Source of the DNA: Casuarius casuarius
Lineage: Eukaryota; Chordata; Aves; Casuariiformes; Casuariidae
Length of the DNA stretch: 64,000 nt
Direction: 5' to 3'
NCBI GenBank assembly: GCA_003342895.1
Contig: PTFA01000042.1
Coordinates: 4,764,640 to 4,828,639 of the forward strand
This document shows positions 10,361 through 22,160 of the stretch, piece by piece. Position numbers and translations under genes: made by a program. Under the pieces are notes generated by a model, which worked only from the letters and a program-made list of their open reading frames with translations, was not told where the DNA came from and searched no databases. Each line of letters opens with the position of its first letter. Position 1 is the first letter of the stretch.

Positions 10361-13300
10361 CGTGCACATATGAATAAAGAAAAGGAATTCCAAGCTTGTG
10401 TATCTGTTGATAGACAGGAAAATATGCTGAATGTGCTGAAAAGTTTATAGGCAGGAACTGGTTTGCTATTTGAAGCAATGACGCATCTGAATGAGTCTGA
10501 GGGTACTCAGAGCTTTTGGGTGGGTGTTTTCCTGTCAATGAAATGAATTTGGAGTGAGAAATAAAAACTGAGAGAAGGGAGAAAAATAACCTTGTAAAAC
10601 AGTATACAGCTGTTCCTCCATGATTTTTTGTTATAACAGTTAGCAAAATGTGTGAAGCATGCAGACATATTTGGAAGTACTCCTACATTAATTTCAGCAA
10701 TTTGTTCTAACGCAGTTAGCCCTGGACTTTCTGGTTGGGTAATAGCAGGAAAAGCCTTCAGCTTATCACACATTTCCATAGCATCAGTGTCTGAGGAGCT
10801 GCCATCTGTCAAATCAATTTAAAGATCAGAACCCTGTTTCACAATGCCAGATGTGTGTTCATCATTCATATCACTGATGTCATATGGGATGCAAAGTGAC
10901 TACAACATCCTTGTAATAGCAGAAGTCTCTCTTTCATTGACTGAAGATCAATATCCAAAACATCACTGAAGGATTCAACCCTGAAATTGGCTGATAAACA
11001 TATTATTTTACCTTCTGATTCATCTGTGTATTGCTAGTTCTCTTTTTGTGGGGCTAAAGAGATGAAAGAGATGGAAAGACTGGGCATTTTTCCCCAACCA
11101 AACCCAACAAACCATGCAAAGCTTTGACCAGCATAATAGTCCCTTTATANTAATCAATTTAAAATATCATCCAGGGCAGATGTAAGTCAACAGAACTTAA
11201 ATATCTATGGTTAGCTGAGAGTACAAAGAGACTTAAAACTACATAAAGAGATACTGATGATATTTCTTCCTGACTGAGGGGATCATTTTAGAAACTTGCT
11301 CCTGTAATGTCGGGCTCTGCATGAACCATTAGAGCTGTCTTCTTTGCCTTCAACATGTAATATGTAGTGAATAATGAAACCACTTTTTCCAACTAGGACT
11401 GACAGGACTAGTAGGGCACTGAATTAATCTGAAGAAGAAGCAACTTTGAAATCAAAGCCAAGCTGAGGCTCTAGCAGCAGTAGCATACCAGGGTTTAAAT
11501 ATGAAATGGCTGTTGTGGTTCTACTCCTCTGCATTTTGTATTTGTAACTGCCTTGAATTTGGGATCTTCAGTAGCATCAAAAAATGAATTCCAGGTCACT
11601 AAGCTAGCAGCCAGCAGCCTCGATTTCAGTGAAGTTATAACCAGTTAACTGCAACCTCAGTGAGGCTATGCTTCTTCAGAGAAAGCTCCACAGAAAATGG
11701 GCCAATACACAGCATGAATTGATTGAAATTCATGAAATTATTCATTAACTGATATCAGAGCACAGTGAGAATAAAATACGAGTAACCCAGGACATTTGCG
11801 CTAAGGCAAATAACTGTAAAAGATGCAGGGCCAAGGTGAATCTAGTCCATTATTGGCACAATCCACGCTGCAGGCCTGTAATAGGAGCAAGTGCTACTCA
11901 GTTCCTCCTTTGGTGATGAGGAGAAAGGGCATCACAGGGCAGGGACTGCGATGGCTTCTTCTTGCAGATGAGATTTTTAAGGCAAAACAAGCTTGCTTGG
12001 ATTACAGCCGCCCTAGTACTGTCAGGTAAGGAAGAGTGGTGCAATCTAGACCCAGCTGGCGTGAGAGTCTGCCAGATCTCCTTACTCAAAATCAAATTTA
12101 AACCCAAACCAAGTATTGGCTACTAATGGTCATAAACACTGCTTCTTATGACAGCATTATCTGATGCGCTTTCTATTGAGTGTGTTTTCCTTCAGTAAAT
12201 CTGGGTGCAATACAATATTTTTGTGCAACAAATTCTTGGAAATGTTCCCACACCAATATTTTGCTAAACATGGGATTCAAGTATTTACGTGTGTCAGGAA
12301 ATTTCAGAGGGAGTATTCAGTGAGGTGCTCTTGAACTCCCTCTGAAACTTTCTGCTTACTCAGTATGCCAACCCGTTCAGTGTGTTTTACACTCAAAGGA
12401 CAATCCAGAGTATGTGGGAACACACCCTTTCTACAAGCATAACACTTGCCTTCATCTTTTTCCAACTGTTTTTTTTTCTTTTTTTTGGTAAATCTGTTAT
12501 TTTCTGAAGGTAGCAGAAGTTGCAAGTATCTCAAAACCTCTGGCCTAGTGAGAAAGCTTGCCTTAACAGACCTATAATTGAAGGATCAGGAAATAAAAAC
12601 AACTGTTCTGCATTAATGGAGCAAATCTCATCAGACATTAATCTCCTGGGTAACACAGACCAAAGGAAACTTCTCATGTGCTCTGGAAATGAATGAGTGA
12701 TAACTCTCTTGAGCACCAGCAAGGTCTTTGGGCTACTGCTGAACTGCAAGAAATTAAGAGCAGCAGAGAACAGCAGAAATATCTTGGAAAAGGTCTCTTG
12801 AGCAGAGACAGGCAATCTTGTTACTTCCCAGAGCACCACTCCTCTCTGCTGAAAGAAATGGTAAATAAGGGTAAATTTAGAAAACAGCGGTATGTTTTAG
12901 CAACAAAACAGGGAAAAGAAAAAAAATGAGTTGTGTTTAAAACAGAAGGCAGCTGTCTTATGAAATGTTCCTGGGATAGTTATATTTATCCCATGGTTTT
13001 CCTTGAGGTGCTGGGACTCGCTAGATACCAGAGAAGTATTGTCCACATGTGTTATCTAACATTTTCCTCTATGGCTTATTCAATAATGTATATGTACCAG
13101 ATGCATTATTTAAGATGTTAAATACTGGAAGAATACCAAGGCAATACAGACTGTACATGATTAATGCTTGAGAAACAAAATATAGAAAGTTTGGTCAATA
13201 GCTGGGAACCAAATCTTAGCTTGGGCTTGATAAAAATTTCCAGTGAGAAGGATGGTGAGATTTCCATTAAGATCAAAGGGCTTGGGACAAGGTGGGGAAG

Positions 13301-13649
13301 TTGTGAGGAAAACAGCAGCCAGCAGATAGCCTGTACTTGGAGGAAGACAAAAATCAGCATTTGGGCCAGCCACAGCAAGCTGTTTGACAATAGTGTTCCA
13401 TTTAGGAAGCTTTGTGAAGACACAGGATTATAGCTTTGGAAGTAATTTTCATTCCTTAGAGCTACTTTGTAATTATCTACATGAGGTCTCACTACTAGGT
13501 TTAAATATCCAAAGCATGCATTTCTTGGATGCATCTGAGAACAAATTTTTCTTTGTTCTTTCCTCTGCAGTTATACTTTGTAAAAGTGCATAAGTAATTA
13601 AGACTGGAAATCCATTGCACTGAGTGCGAATGAGAATAAGGTTTTCAAA

Positions 13650-13735
13650 CCTGCTGGATGTTTGCCCTAATCTGATCTCACTGAGGTCAATTTGAAAACC
13701 CTCTTTGCTGTGGGTTCAAGTGGGATCATGCTAAT
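13650..13735. repeat. Old dispersed sauropsid repeat, family not named
   Basis: The text ctcactgaggtcaatttga followed by ggttcaagtgggatcatgc resembles the 'ctcactgaagtcaatgg...tcaatgggagcaggatc' unit that I recall as widely dispersed in sauropsid genomes. It is strongly degraded, and the limits are approximate. Confidence 0.3.
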
Positions 13736-14143
13736 CATGGGAACTTTAAAAAAAAAGCCTGCTTTAAATAAACATTGAGATGTTGAAAACTGTCTTTGAG
13801 ATACATGAAATATTGGCATGCTTATTGTTGATGTTCTTAATATATTTGGAAGGCAACATCAGATGTTTAGTATTTATTATAGCTTATCAGGTAGTTTTGT
13901 TAAGAAAACCAGAAGATAAAAGTCCAACATTGTCTTTTGCTTAAAAGAATACAGACTGTGGAGTACACAAGCAGTTCTCAGATAGCACATGACCAATTAA
14001 TGAATTCCCAGAATTGCCATCGGTGTGAGCATGTGAAGCTTATATAAGTGTTTTCTTTTTCTTTTTTTTGCTGTTCCTCTTTGTATTTGGATTTTGAGTG
14101 GGTTGCTAATGATAGATTTAATTTTAGTATGATGCTTTGAGGT

Positions 14144-14196
14144 GAGGGGTTGGCAGGTAACCTCCTGAGGTCCCTTGCAGCCCTACTTTCCTAGGA
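14144..14196 (+). mobile_element. CR1 LINE 3'-end fragment next to IGSF5 terminal exon
   Basis: gaggggttggcaggtaacct followed by cctgaggtcccttgcagccc is a clear CR1 3' end. It stops about 40 bases upstream of the terminal-exon acceptor, so the branch-point zone and pyrimidine tract lie directly beside the element. It is truncated at the 5' side and lacks the terminal octamer repeats. Confidence 0.75.
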
Positions 14197-14235
14197 CTTT
14201 TTTTTAGTTCTGTAACTGCTTTTATTCTCTCCTAG

Positions 14236-14304
14236 GTGCAACCTCAAAGACATACTGATAATCCGATCAGTCCAAAGAAAATTAGAAATGTGACACATGT
14301 TTAG
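14236..14304 (+). CDS. IGSF5: IGSF5 (JAM4) terminal coding exon with PDZ-binding C-terminus
   Basis: The acceptor is tttattctctcctag. Twenty-two codons follow and end in SPKKIRNVTHV and a TAG stop (14302-14304). From memory, human IGSF5 ends in SPQKVRNVTLV, which makes this the strongest single piece of evidence for the gene. The last four residues, V-T-H-V, form a class I PDZ ligand (X-S/T-X-hydrophobic), the kind of site through which the tail binds MAGI1. The exon begins in phase 0, as the previous exon requires. Together the four visible exons give 93 residues of cytosolic tail, close to the mammalian length. Confidence 0.92.
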   Translation: MQPQRHTDNPISPKKIRNVTHV

Positions 14305-14800
14305 GACGTCCTTTTCCAGGAAAATCCTCTGTCAGCTGCATGTTACATGTTTGGACGGCTTCCTACAACAAAGAAAGGTTATCACCAGTTCTGTTGGTTT
14401 AAGCTACAGGTTATTTTTTGTTTATTTTTTTGATAATGGAATACAATTGCAACCTTTACCACATAGCATACAGTATCTCAGCAATATAATGGACATGAAT
14501 GACAATCTTAAATTCAGAGGCAATGAATTCCATGAGACTCTAGAAGAACAGGAATCCGTGCTTCAGGTCCCAGGGAAGTCAGCAAAATTGGGCAGACATC
14601 TTTGGTTATCCACAGCAAGGTCAAGGACTGTCACTGTTAGAGATTTATGAGTTTGGAAGAGCTGGTTAATAATAATACTGGTTAATACAATACCTACTGC
14701 ATTTTTAAAATTTACTTGATGTACAACTGATCACCTTAAGCTCATAAATCAAGAACACTTTTCAATTTCTGTTCTGTAATAAAATCAAGGGAAATTTTCA
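14305..14800 (+). other. IGSF5: Probable IGSF5 3' untranslated region
   Basis: The sequence after the stop continues without a splice donor that I would trust, up to an AATAAA hexamer near 14778. It is AT-rich. Its open frames show no protein-like features. The end is set by the candidate polyadenylation signal and is uncertain. Confidence 0.45.
14778..14783 (+). terminator. IGSF5: Candidate IGSF5 polyadenylation signal (AATAAA)
   Basis: This canonical AATAAA lies about 475 bases after the stop codon. The downstream sequence has only a moderate U-rich element, so usage is unproven. It is the first canonical hexamer that I saw after the stop. Confidence 0.4.
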
Positions 14801-15041
14801 TTAGGGCTCTTTCAAAATTACCAACAAAACAATCTATGGATCAGAAATATTTTTTTTTCATTTCAATACATTCTTTTGTTAAAGTATTTTTTTAAAACAA
14901 TATTCCAGTGTTAAGTAAAAAGCACTCACCCATGTGCCAGAAAGTCATGTTTTGATTGAAAGGCAAAAATCTTAAGCCGAAAAATGTGGATTTGAAACTC
15001 CTAACTTGTAAGAGTCAGCCAAGTGATGTGTGTCACAGAGA

Positions 15042-15071
15042 ATGGTGGCTGGTGATATGGTGGCTGGTGAT
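15042..15071 (+). repeat. Tandem duplication of 15 nt, two copies
   Basis: Two exact adjacent copies of atggtggctggtgat are present, with a partial third 'atg'. This is a recent slippage or duplication event and no function is implied. Confidence 0.85.
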
Positions 15072-16243
15072 ATGCTACACCCTCTTGTTTCGTCAAGGAT
15101 GGAATTGACAGTGACTGTGGGAAATACAGCCTGGCTAGGGAACCTAGCCAGTAGAACAGGCCTGGCACATGGGACCCTATATGTGCCTTCCCAAACTAAA
15201 AATAATGATTTCCAGCAGCAATGTTTTGGCTGAAATTTTATACTTCACATAAAAAATTTCAGCTTATTAATTTTTTACACAAAGGCAAACTTCTTCCACA
15301 AAAGAGGCTGTTTTCCAGTATACTCTCTTTTCCAGCCACTCAAAGCATTCTGAATTATCCAGTGTTTTGCACATTAATCTTTCATATGAACCTGTGTGTG
15401 TGCTTTTTGAGTGGTGAAAGAAGTAGAAACAGAACTATTTCTTCAGTGATATTCTGTGCAATGAAAACAAGAAATCCAAACCCTGATCTCAGGAAAAAGT
15501 TGTTTTGCATGTTCAGCATTTGGGATCTCATTAAATAGTGACAGATTTTGCACTGTTGGTCACATTTTCTTTGTCAGTCTATCAGAACAAGAGCTGAAAC
15601 CAATTCATGTCCTGTCATGTGCAATTGTTGTTTCAAATTCTGGCGGTCTCCACTCTTTCTGTCTTGTTTGGTTAAAGCAGAGTTTTGAAATGCATTCTCT
15701 TGAACAACATGGTATGTAAACAATAGTAATGTTATACAGAGAAAATACAAATAATTTATACTGTGGAATACCTGTGTTCTTTCTTTGAAATAATCATGCA
15801 CTGAGAGAAAGATCAATCTTACTCTGGTGTAAGTATTGATATTGCCGACATCTGCTAGTTACTAGTACAGCTCAGTATAAATTTGTAACCTAAAAACACA
15901 CAAAAAATCCACTTTATTAGAAGAACGCCCATTTTGTGGGAGAGACATGCTAGTCTGTATCTCAGGTATAAAACCAAGGACCTTTGACTTTCTGCACACA
16001 TGCAAAGTTAGAAAGCTTCCTTCTGTCAGAAAAGTAACCCTGTGGTACAGAAATGAAGACTGCATCAAGGTAGTTATTTTCCAGTAGAAAATACTGTTTT
16101 GAAGATGAGGGCAAGGGGTTAGATGCTCTAAATCAAAAGAGGGACGTTGTCAATGATACGGTGCCTCCCATGCTGGGGAGGCCTCATTTAGAGTTACACG
16201 CCATGCTACCTGATGCTCAGGGCTCCTCTGACTGCGGTAGCAG

Positions 16244-16500
16244 CAGCGCTTCCCAAATTGTTTTTCAGGCTGTGGTCAGGCCAAAGCACCTCCTGGCACT
16301 GCTGTGGAATGAATGAGCTGATGTGAGACCCAGGTTGCCGCGGCGGACCAGCAGCCATGTGCAGCCAGGTCATCCTCTGGCTCTGCACCTTGCCTGGGAG
16401 CTGGGGGTGCTTCAGAGTGCCATGCTTGCCTTGGGGACCATTTGCCAGCAGATAACACGCAGCAGCAATATGAATTATACCCCACTGATTGCACAACCCA
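16244..16500 (+). mobile_element. Possible degraded hAT-type DNA transposon remnant
   Basis: cagcgcttcccaaattg at 16244-16260 resembles the terminal inverted repeat of hAT/Charlie-like elements (CAGxGxTTCCCAAACTG). The sequence that follows is GC-richer than its surroundings. I did not find the matching inverted repeat at the other end, so the right limit is arbitrary and the call is tentative. Confidence 0.25.
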
Positions 16501-18261
16501 CTGACTAGAATGAATGAAGGCTTTTTGCACAAAGAGGTAACACAAGCATGGAAACGCGCATGTTAACTAGAGTCTGGAGCTATTTTCCTTCTTGCCAGCT
16601 ACAAGAAGGCATCCCACACAGCTATGGTATATTCTTAACAGAATTAGCATGAAGTTAAGAAATGCTTACAGAGTCCTTGAAATTTATAGTTGGGGGCATT
16701 CCTGTGCTTCCAGATTTATTTTCTTCAGGCATGTTATACAGCCTGTATATCATCTCCAGTACTAACAGTTAGCTATGTTTGCAAATAGAGCTCTACAAAC
16801 AGCAATATATAAAATACAGAGACAATTTTTAGCACTCAGGGAAGATAAAATATGCAGGCACTTTCAGAAGACACAGTAGAGTAAAAAATACTGAATTTCA
16901 AGTGCTTTATGGAGACACCAATCTTTTGTACCCATGCATGCGGATTTATAATTATGACTTGAGAAACATTTTAGTCATCTAGAAGTATTTAGTTCTTTTA
17001 CTGCTTACAGACTGTGCAGAGTTTGATAATATAAAACCCTTCCATGTTTCTTTACAAAATGTTCTGATTTGAATTCCATACATGTACGTGTGGAAAAAAA
17101 AATCACAAATATCCAGTATTTCATTCTACAGTAAAGTTTCCTGAATTCTTCCCATTAGTTTTATATTTCACAGAAATTTCAGGCTACTTGAAGACAAAGT
17201 AATTTAAAAATAAGACTGGATTCATGTAGAAATTTCTTTTTACAATAAAAAAGCACCTCAGGTCTGTGTGGGCTGAGCAGAATCAACAGACACACTGTTA
17301 GCGAAGGGTACGCACAGCATTGACTAAACATTCGTTTTCTTACTGATCTGCTTGAACTAAGCCTCCATTTTCAAATATTTATTTGGTAGAATATATAGTA
17401 TATAGTGTTGCTAACCTAAAATATACGGTTCTCAACGACGTATTTGTGCCTCCCAGTGCCAGAGATGGGGAGTCTTTGGTCACCAGCTGACCAGCCTCAC
17501 TTGCTGTTTCCTCAGAAGGATCTTGTAGGCGGCAGGAAGGACACTGCTTCTTACAAGCTTCCTCAACAGAAACTCCTCTAAAACCAGAGTATGGCCCTCT
17601 TGAAGTGTTGCAGATAACTCATCTTATTCCCCTCCCTCCCCACCCACAGGAATAGATCTTGACAATTTAAAATGGGGCCCAATCCTCCCTCCCTGAATTT
17701 CTCTAGATCCTACACCTGCATTACCAGGAATACAATTAAATTCACCCAGTGCCCTCATGGTAACTGTGTAAGTGAAACGAAGCAATTATTTTGCACTAAA
17801 ATGATCTCCCATGGGCAAGCTATAATTGAAACTCTCCCAGCTGCCAAACAGGGAACATCTCACAAAATACCTTTGGCATTGCAGTCCTGCTTTTCAGAAT
17901 AACCTCCAAAAACATCTTCTAAAGATGAGGCTGAGAACTGAAAGTCATAAAGCCACTTGATATGAAGAAGCACGCACTTGCTAGATGTGACTTTTATGAT
18001 TAGACTCTCCTCCTACTCACCACGAACTACTCTTGTTCCCCAGGCTATAAACTACCTGCCTCTTTTTTCCCCCTAGGTGATAAGTAGCTTAGTTTAACTT
18101 TAACTCTCTCTGTCTCTCACTCCCCTCCCTCTTTATCATCCTTTCTTCTCCACAGCTGCCAAATACCTTTTCTTTCAACAAAGGACTAATTGAAACATAT
18201 TTAATTATCCTCTGAGCATTGGTTCTCAGCTTATATTTAGTTTTGAAAATTGCTGCTTCTA

Positions 18262-18385
18262 TTTCAGACCTGAAGAAGGGCTTGCATGCCTGAAAGCTTG
18301 TTTTATTTTTCCAGCCATACCAGTTGATCCAATAAAAAGTACTACAGTATCTCTACCTGTATACTTTGTCCTGCCTATGCACACA
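18262..18385 (+). repeat. Retroposon-like tail (old amniote repeat)
   Basis: The string gacctgaagaagggcttg, then cctgaaagcttgtttt, then accagttgatccaataaaa and tctctacctg follows a unit I recall as common in turtles, crocodiles and birds ('...cgaaagcttgt...agttggtccaataaaaggtattac'). It is probably the shared 3' tail of a CR1-like LINE or tRNA-derived SINE. I will not name the family. The embedded AATAAA belongs to the repeat and is not taken as a gene end. Confidence 0.45.
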
Positions 18386-21300
18386 CACTGATGCCTCTAT
18401 ATTTTGATTATCTCACCTCATAGGACTTCAGGAGGACACTGTGCAAATTCAATATGGACTTTCCGAGTTGCTGTTGGGAAAAAATGGAGATGTAAAGAAG
18501 GGAGTGATTGCCATTTTAACAGCAAAAGGCAGTCAGTCACTCAGCCTCCCCCTCCCCCCTAAGCCCAAGGTATTTAAATATAACCAGTTAGAGAAAGAAC
18601 ATGTTAAGATTAACCTCATTTGGAAGTGAAGCTTGTCAACAAAAAGGAAATTAAACAAAATGCTATTTGTGGAGTCAGGACAAAGAGAAATCACATCAGG
18701 TCCACACTAACATGTCTACATCAGATCGCTTCAGCTAATGGAAAAATTACCCATTTTGTTGTAAAGCTGGGTTTTGATAACACTATGCACTGTCACAGTC
18801 TGTCTAACAAGTCTAAACAAAGTTTCTGCCCTTTTTCCACAAAGAATTAAGTTTTCTTAAACCCTTTTCTTTTCCTGCTCTCTAGTCTTTGGGAGGTACA
18901 GGTTTGCAATAAGTCCTTTGCATTATCCTAGAAATCACTGTTTATTTAAGACAGATTAGTACAGATATTTATTTAGATGAATATGGATTCTTGCTGCACA
19001 GAGAACTACTGTCTGGGAGCTTTCAGTGGCATTCAGCCTAAGATCTTACAGCAGAACTCACGTCACACAGATGTTATTTATATTGGTTATTTTCTACTGT
19101 GGTATAATAACTCTCTCAAATGAGGGCTACACTAACTGCCTTTTTTCAGATCATGTTCCAGAAAAACATTGTTTGTTTTTGTTTTAGGAAAAGAATGCCA
19201 AAATCCAGGGAAAAAAATATTGAGATGCTTTTATTAGACGAGTCAACCAGATCCATCTTAGCTCTGTCTCATCTCATTAACTTCTCATTGCTAAAAGCCC
19301 AGGGGCTGCTGTGACCTTGGATCAGCCCATCTGTGCTATTGATCCCCTGAGTCCTCATAAATTTACAGTTGGACACTGCTGCTGTGGTCACAGCTCCACT
19401 CGCTTGGACCATCTGTCCCCACACCATGGGGCTCTCCATCGCAAATACCAGTGCTGTGATTGCTCATTTTAGACCTATTGTGAAAGGGCAAAAGGAGGAG
19501 TCGGGAGTCAGATTTTCTGCCCCAGGGCTGGCAGTATTTCAAAGGTGGTGGCAGACTATATATTTTTTTCCCAGTTGAGTGGGGATTCAAAAGAATGTAT
19601 GAGCTGCCATGCATGTCTCACTGGAAGGCAGTGGCTCTGAGTCCTTGGAGAGCTCACAGCTCTGTGCATCCCAGGAGATGCTTTTCTTGAGATGCTATAG
19701 GTGCCAGTATATGCCCTTGGGTTGGCCTGTTGCCTTGATGATCTTGTTCATTTGCTGCTTTCAGCAACCAACACATAGGTGGCTGGTCTCTGCTCTTGGT
19801 GCTAATCCTTTAAATGGTAAGAACAGAACACGTTTCAGCACACATAAAGAACATTTGAATTACTAGAGTAAGGTATGAAAAGATCTGAGCTTAGCAATGA
19901 CAGCCATCACTACCACTCCTACCAGGCTGTACTACCTCTTTTAAAGAAATCAAGCCTATTTGTAACTTCAGTGAAGGTGACTTCAGCAGCCAGATCACTG
20001 CACCTGTATCAGCATAAATTCCCCACCTTAATTCTAAACTCATAAAGGGACTGCAGCAAGAATATTTACTGACTGAGAACCCTTGTCCATCCCAGGACCC
20101 AATTAGTAGCTGCTTGCTGGCAAAAATCAACATGAAGATGTTAGGACTGCCTCATACTGTTTTTTTGCAGATACAGAGTTTTATCTGGATCTTACCCTAC
20201 TGTCCTTCCAAAGGACAGGCAATGAATCTCCCTTGATGAGGTAATATATCTACCAGGTCTTATTCCAAAGTCATACAATTTGTTAAAAAGAACATTATGT
20301 ACTTTAGGTTTGTTTCAGCACTTCTCTTGTATGTATTTATGCAGAATCCAGTTATCTTCATGATGATTGCTAGTCCACACCAAGAGAGTTGTGGGACAGC
20401 AATTCCCACCTGAAAACTAGCTGTATGGATTTTGGATTGCATTATTCCTTGCTATTGAACAGTTAACCACACTCAAACCATGCAAAACAGAGACTGCTTA
20501 TTAGAGCATAAACAAATTTAGCAGCCATTTTTGTGGATATCTGCATCTTGGAAAATTGCAAGGCTTTTCCCTGATCCTCTGGAGACATGCTCATTAAACT
20601 CTGTGTTATCAGCCAAGCCTTTTGATGCTGCCTTTGAGGAGGCAGTACATCAGCCTGAACTCAGAAAAGATTCTTCTAATTTGATCAGTGCTTCATTAGT
20701 CTTCATCTGTGAACCGAACAACTCAAAGAGGAAGTAACAGATATTCTTAGAGATGCACTGTCTGTGGTGATCCATTTAATTCATAGGGTATGCATCTGAG
20801 CTGGCAGAGGAACAGTTACTTCTCCCTGGTCCTTTTATAGGTTCGCAGAGGAGGGGGAGAACAGAGGGGTGGCAAGGATGGGGCTGCTGATCACCAAAAA
20901 GTCCTTGAGCCTGGTGGTGGAGCACATGTGACTCTCCCCAAGCACAGCACAGAGAGCAATATGTTTTGAAGAATACCTGCCATTGCAAGATTAGGTTAAA
21001 ATAAAATTAGTCCTTCATCTTGTAAAAATTGTATGTGATCATTACATCATGGGTTCTAGTGTACTGGGGATATCAATAGCTGAATTGCACAAAGCTTAAA
21101 AGTGCGAGGCAGGGTTTTATTATGGCACTGAATAGCCACAACAGCAAATTCATAGCATTTTGGTGAAAATCATATAAAAAAATCATCCCATGAGTGTAAG
21201 GTACTGAAAATGTCAGTAATTTGAGCATCTTATTGATTACATTTTTCCTTAAGATCCTGAAAAGAATTGAATGTTCTATATTGTATTGTGCAACCAGATC

Positions 21301-21839
21301 TGGGGAAATTTTATAACTTCATATTAAATCAGAAATCAAGGTTCTGTTCCATTTTCTCATGCAAAATCATTGCTGATTTCAGTGCAGTAATTATTTCAAA
21401 ATTAAAAACATTTTCTTATGCGGTAGAATTGTCCAGCGTTAGAAACAAACATATTCCTTCCAAGATTTCCATTTGTTACCATTTTCTTCTAACATATAAA
21501 GACTAATTAGGTGTACTAAACATGTTTACAACATACATGTACTAAGGATGAGAGACTATTGGGAGTACAACGTGGAGGAGGAGGATATGGTATGGTATAT
21601 GTGGTAGCCCATACATATTTTCACTCTTTAATACCTGAGGTCTTGGAAGATCTAAGGAAATGACTTAAATTTCATATGCAATTTTGACAGCGTTCATAAG
21701 GAGTATTTCATGGCCCTGAGCATATCAACAGACTCTAGCTGCCCTGACACATCTAGCTCTGATATGGTGAAGCTGTGTGACCTGAGATCAGACTTCTGTG
21801 GAAAAAGCTAAGTCGTGAGAAAGAGCAGTGAGAAACTTC

Positions 21840-22160
21840 ATCTGAGACCTCTACTCGTGCACCTGTGCTCACGGCTCAGGAGCTGCAGCTACCTACCTTG
21901 TAGGCTTGCTGTGCCGGGCCTTGCACCCAGCTGACCCTGAACCCGACTTGACTTTTTGGCTTGACTTTCAACCTGCCTTGTCACTGTAGACCTGTCCGGT
22001 CACCTAGACTTTTGGCTGACCTTGGTCATTATCACTGGAGCTGCTCTGCTCTTCTTTTCTCAGTCCCATGGGTCTCCTTGTTGGCGAGAAGCCTGCCCCT
22101 TCCTGCCCTGCTGGCGCTGGCTGCTCCCAGCATGCCTGCCCCATGGAGCAGCGCCACTCT
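21840..22160 (+). repeat. Internally repetitive C/T-rich segment, possible LTR remnant
   Basis: The motif 'acttt(tt)ggct(t)gacct' recurs, at about 21949-21966 and 22006-22023, within a GC-richer C/T-biased block. This pattern of repeated 'cttggcttgac' phrases reminds me of Gypsy-type LTRs in turtles and crocodilians. No TG...CA ends, primer-binding site or polyprotein-like frame was found, so the identity is unproven. Confidence 0.25.

Larger units (their letters stand above)
5308..14235 (+). other. IGSF5: IGSF5 last intron, 8.9 kb
   Basis: This is a long AT-rich intron with CR1 remnants at 7331-7380 and 14144-14196. It also has degraded dispersed-repeat-like segments at 9787-9850 and 13650-13735, and a short TG microsatellite at 10345-10360. 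Single ambiguous bases occur at 5368 and 11150. An exon-like block at 8899-8958, with AG/GT borders and 20 open codons, was considered and not accepted. No other coding segment was recognised. Confidence 0.7.

Noticed and set aside
13118..13534. 138-codon minus-strand frame in the last IGSF5 intron
   Set aside because: It overlaps open frames on the opposite strand, shows no recognisable domain or splice support, and sits in intronic DNA.
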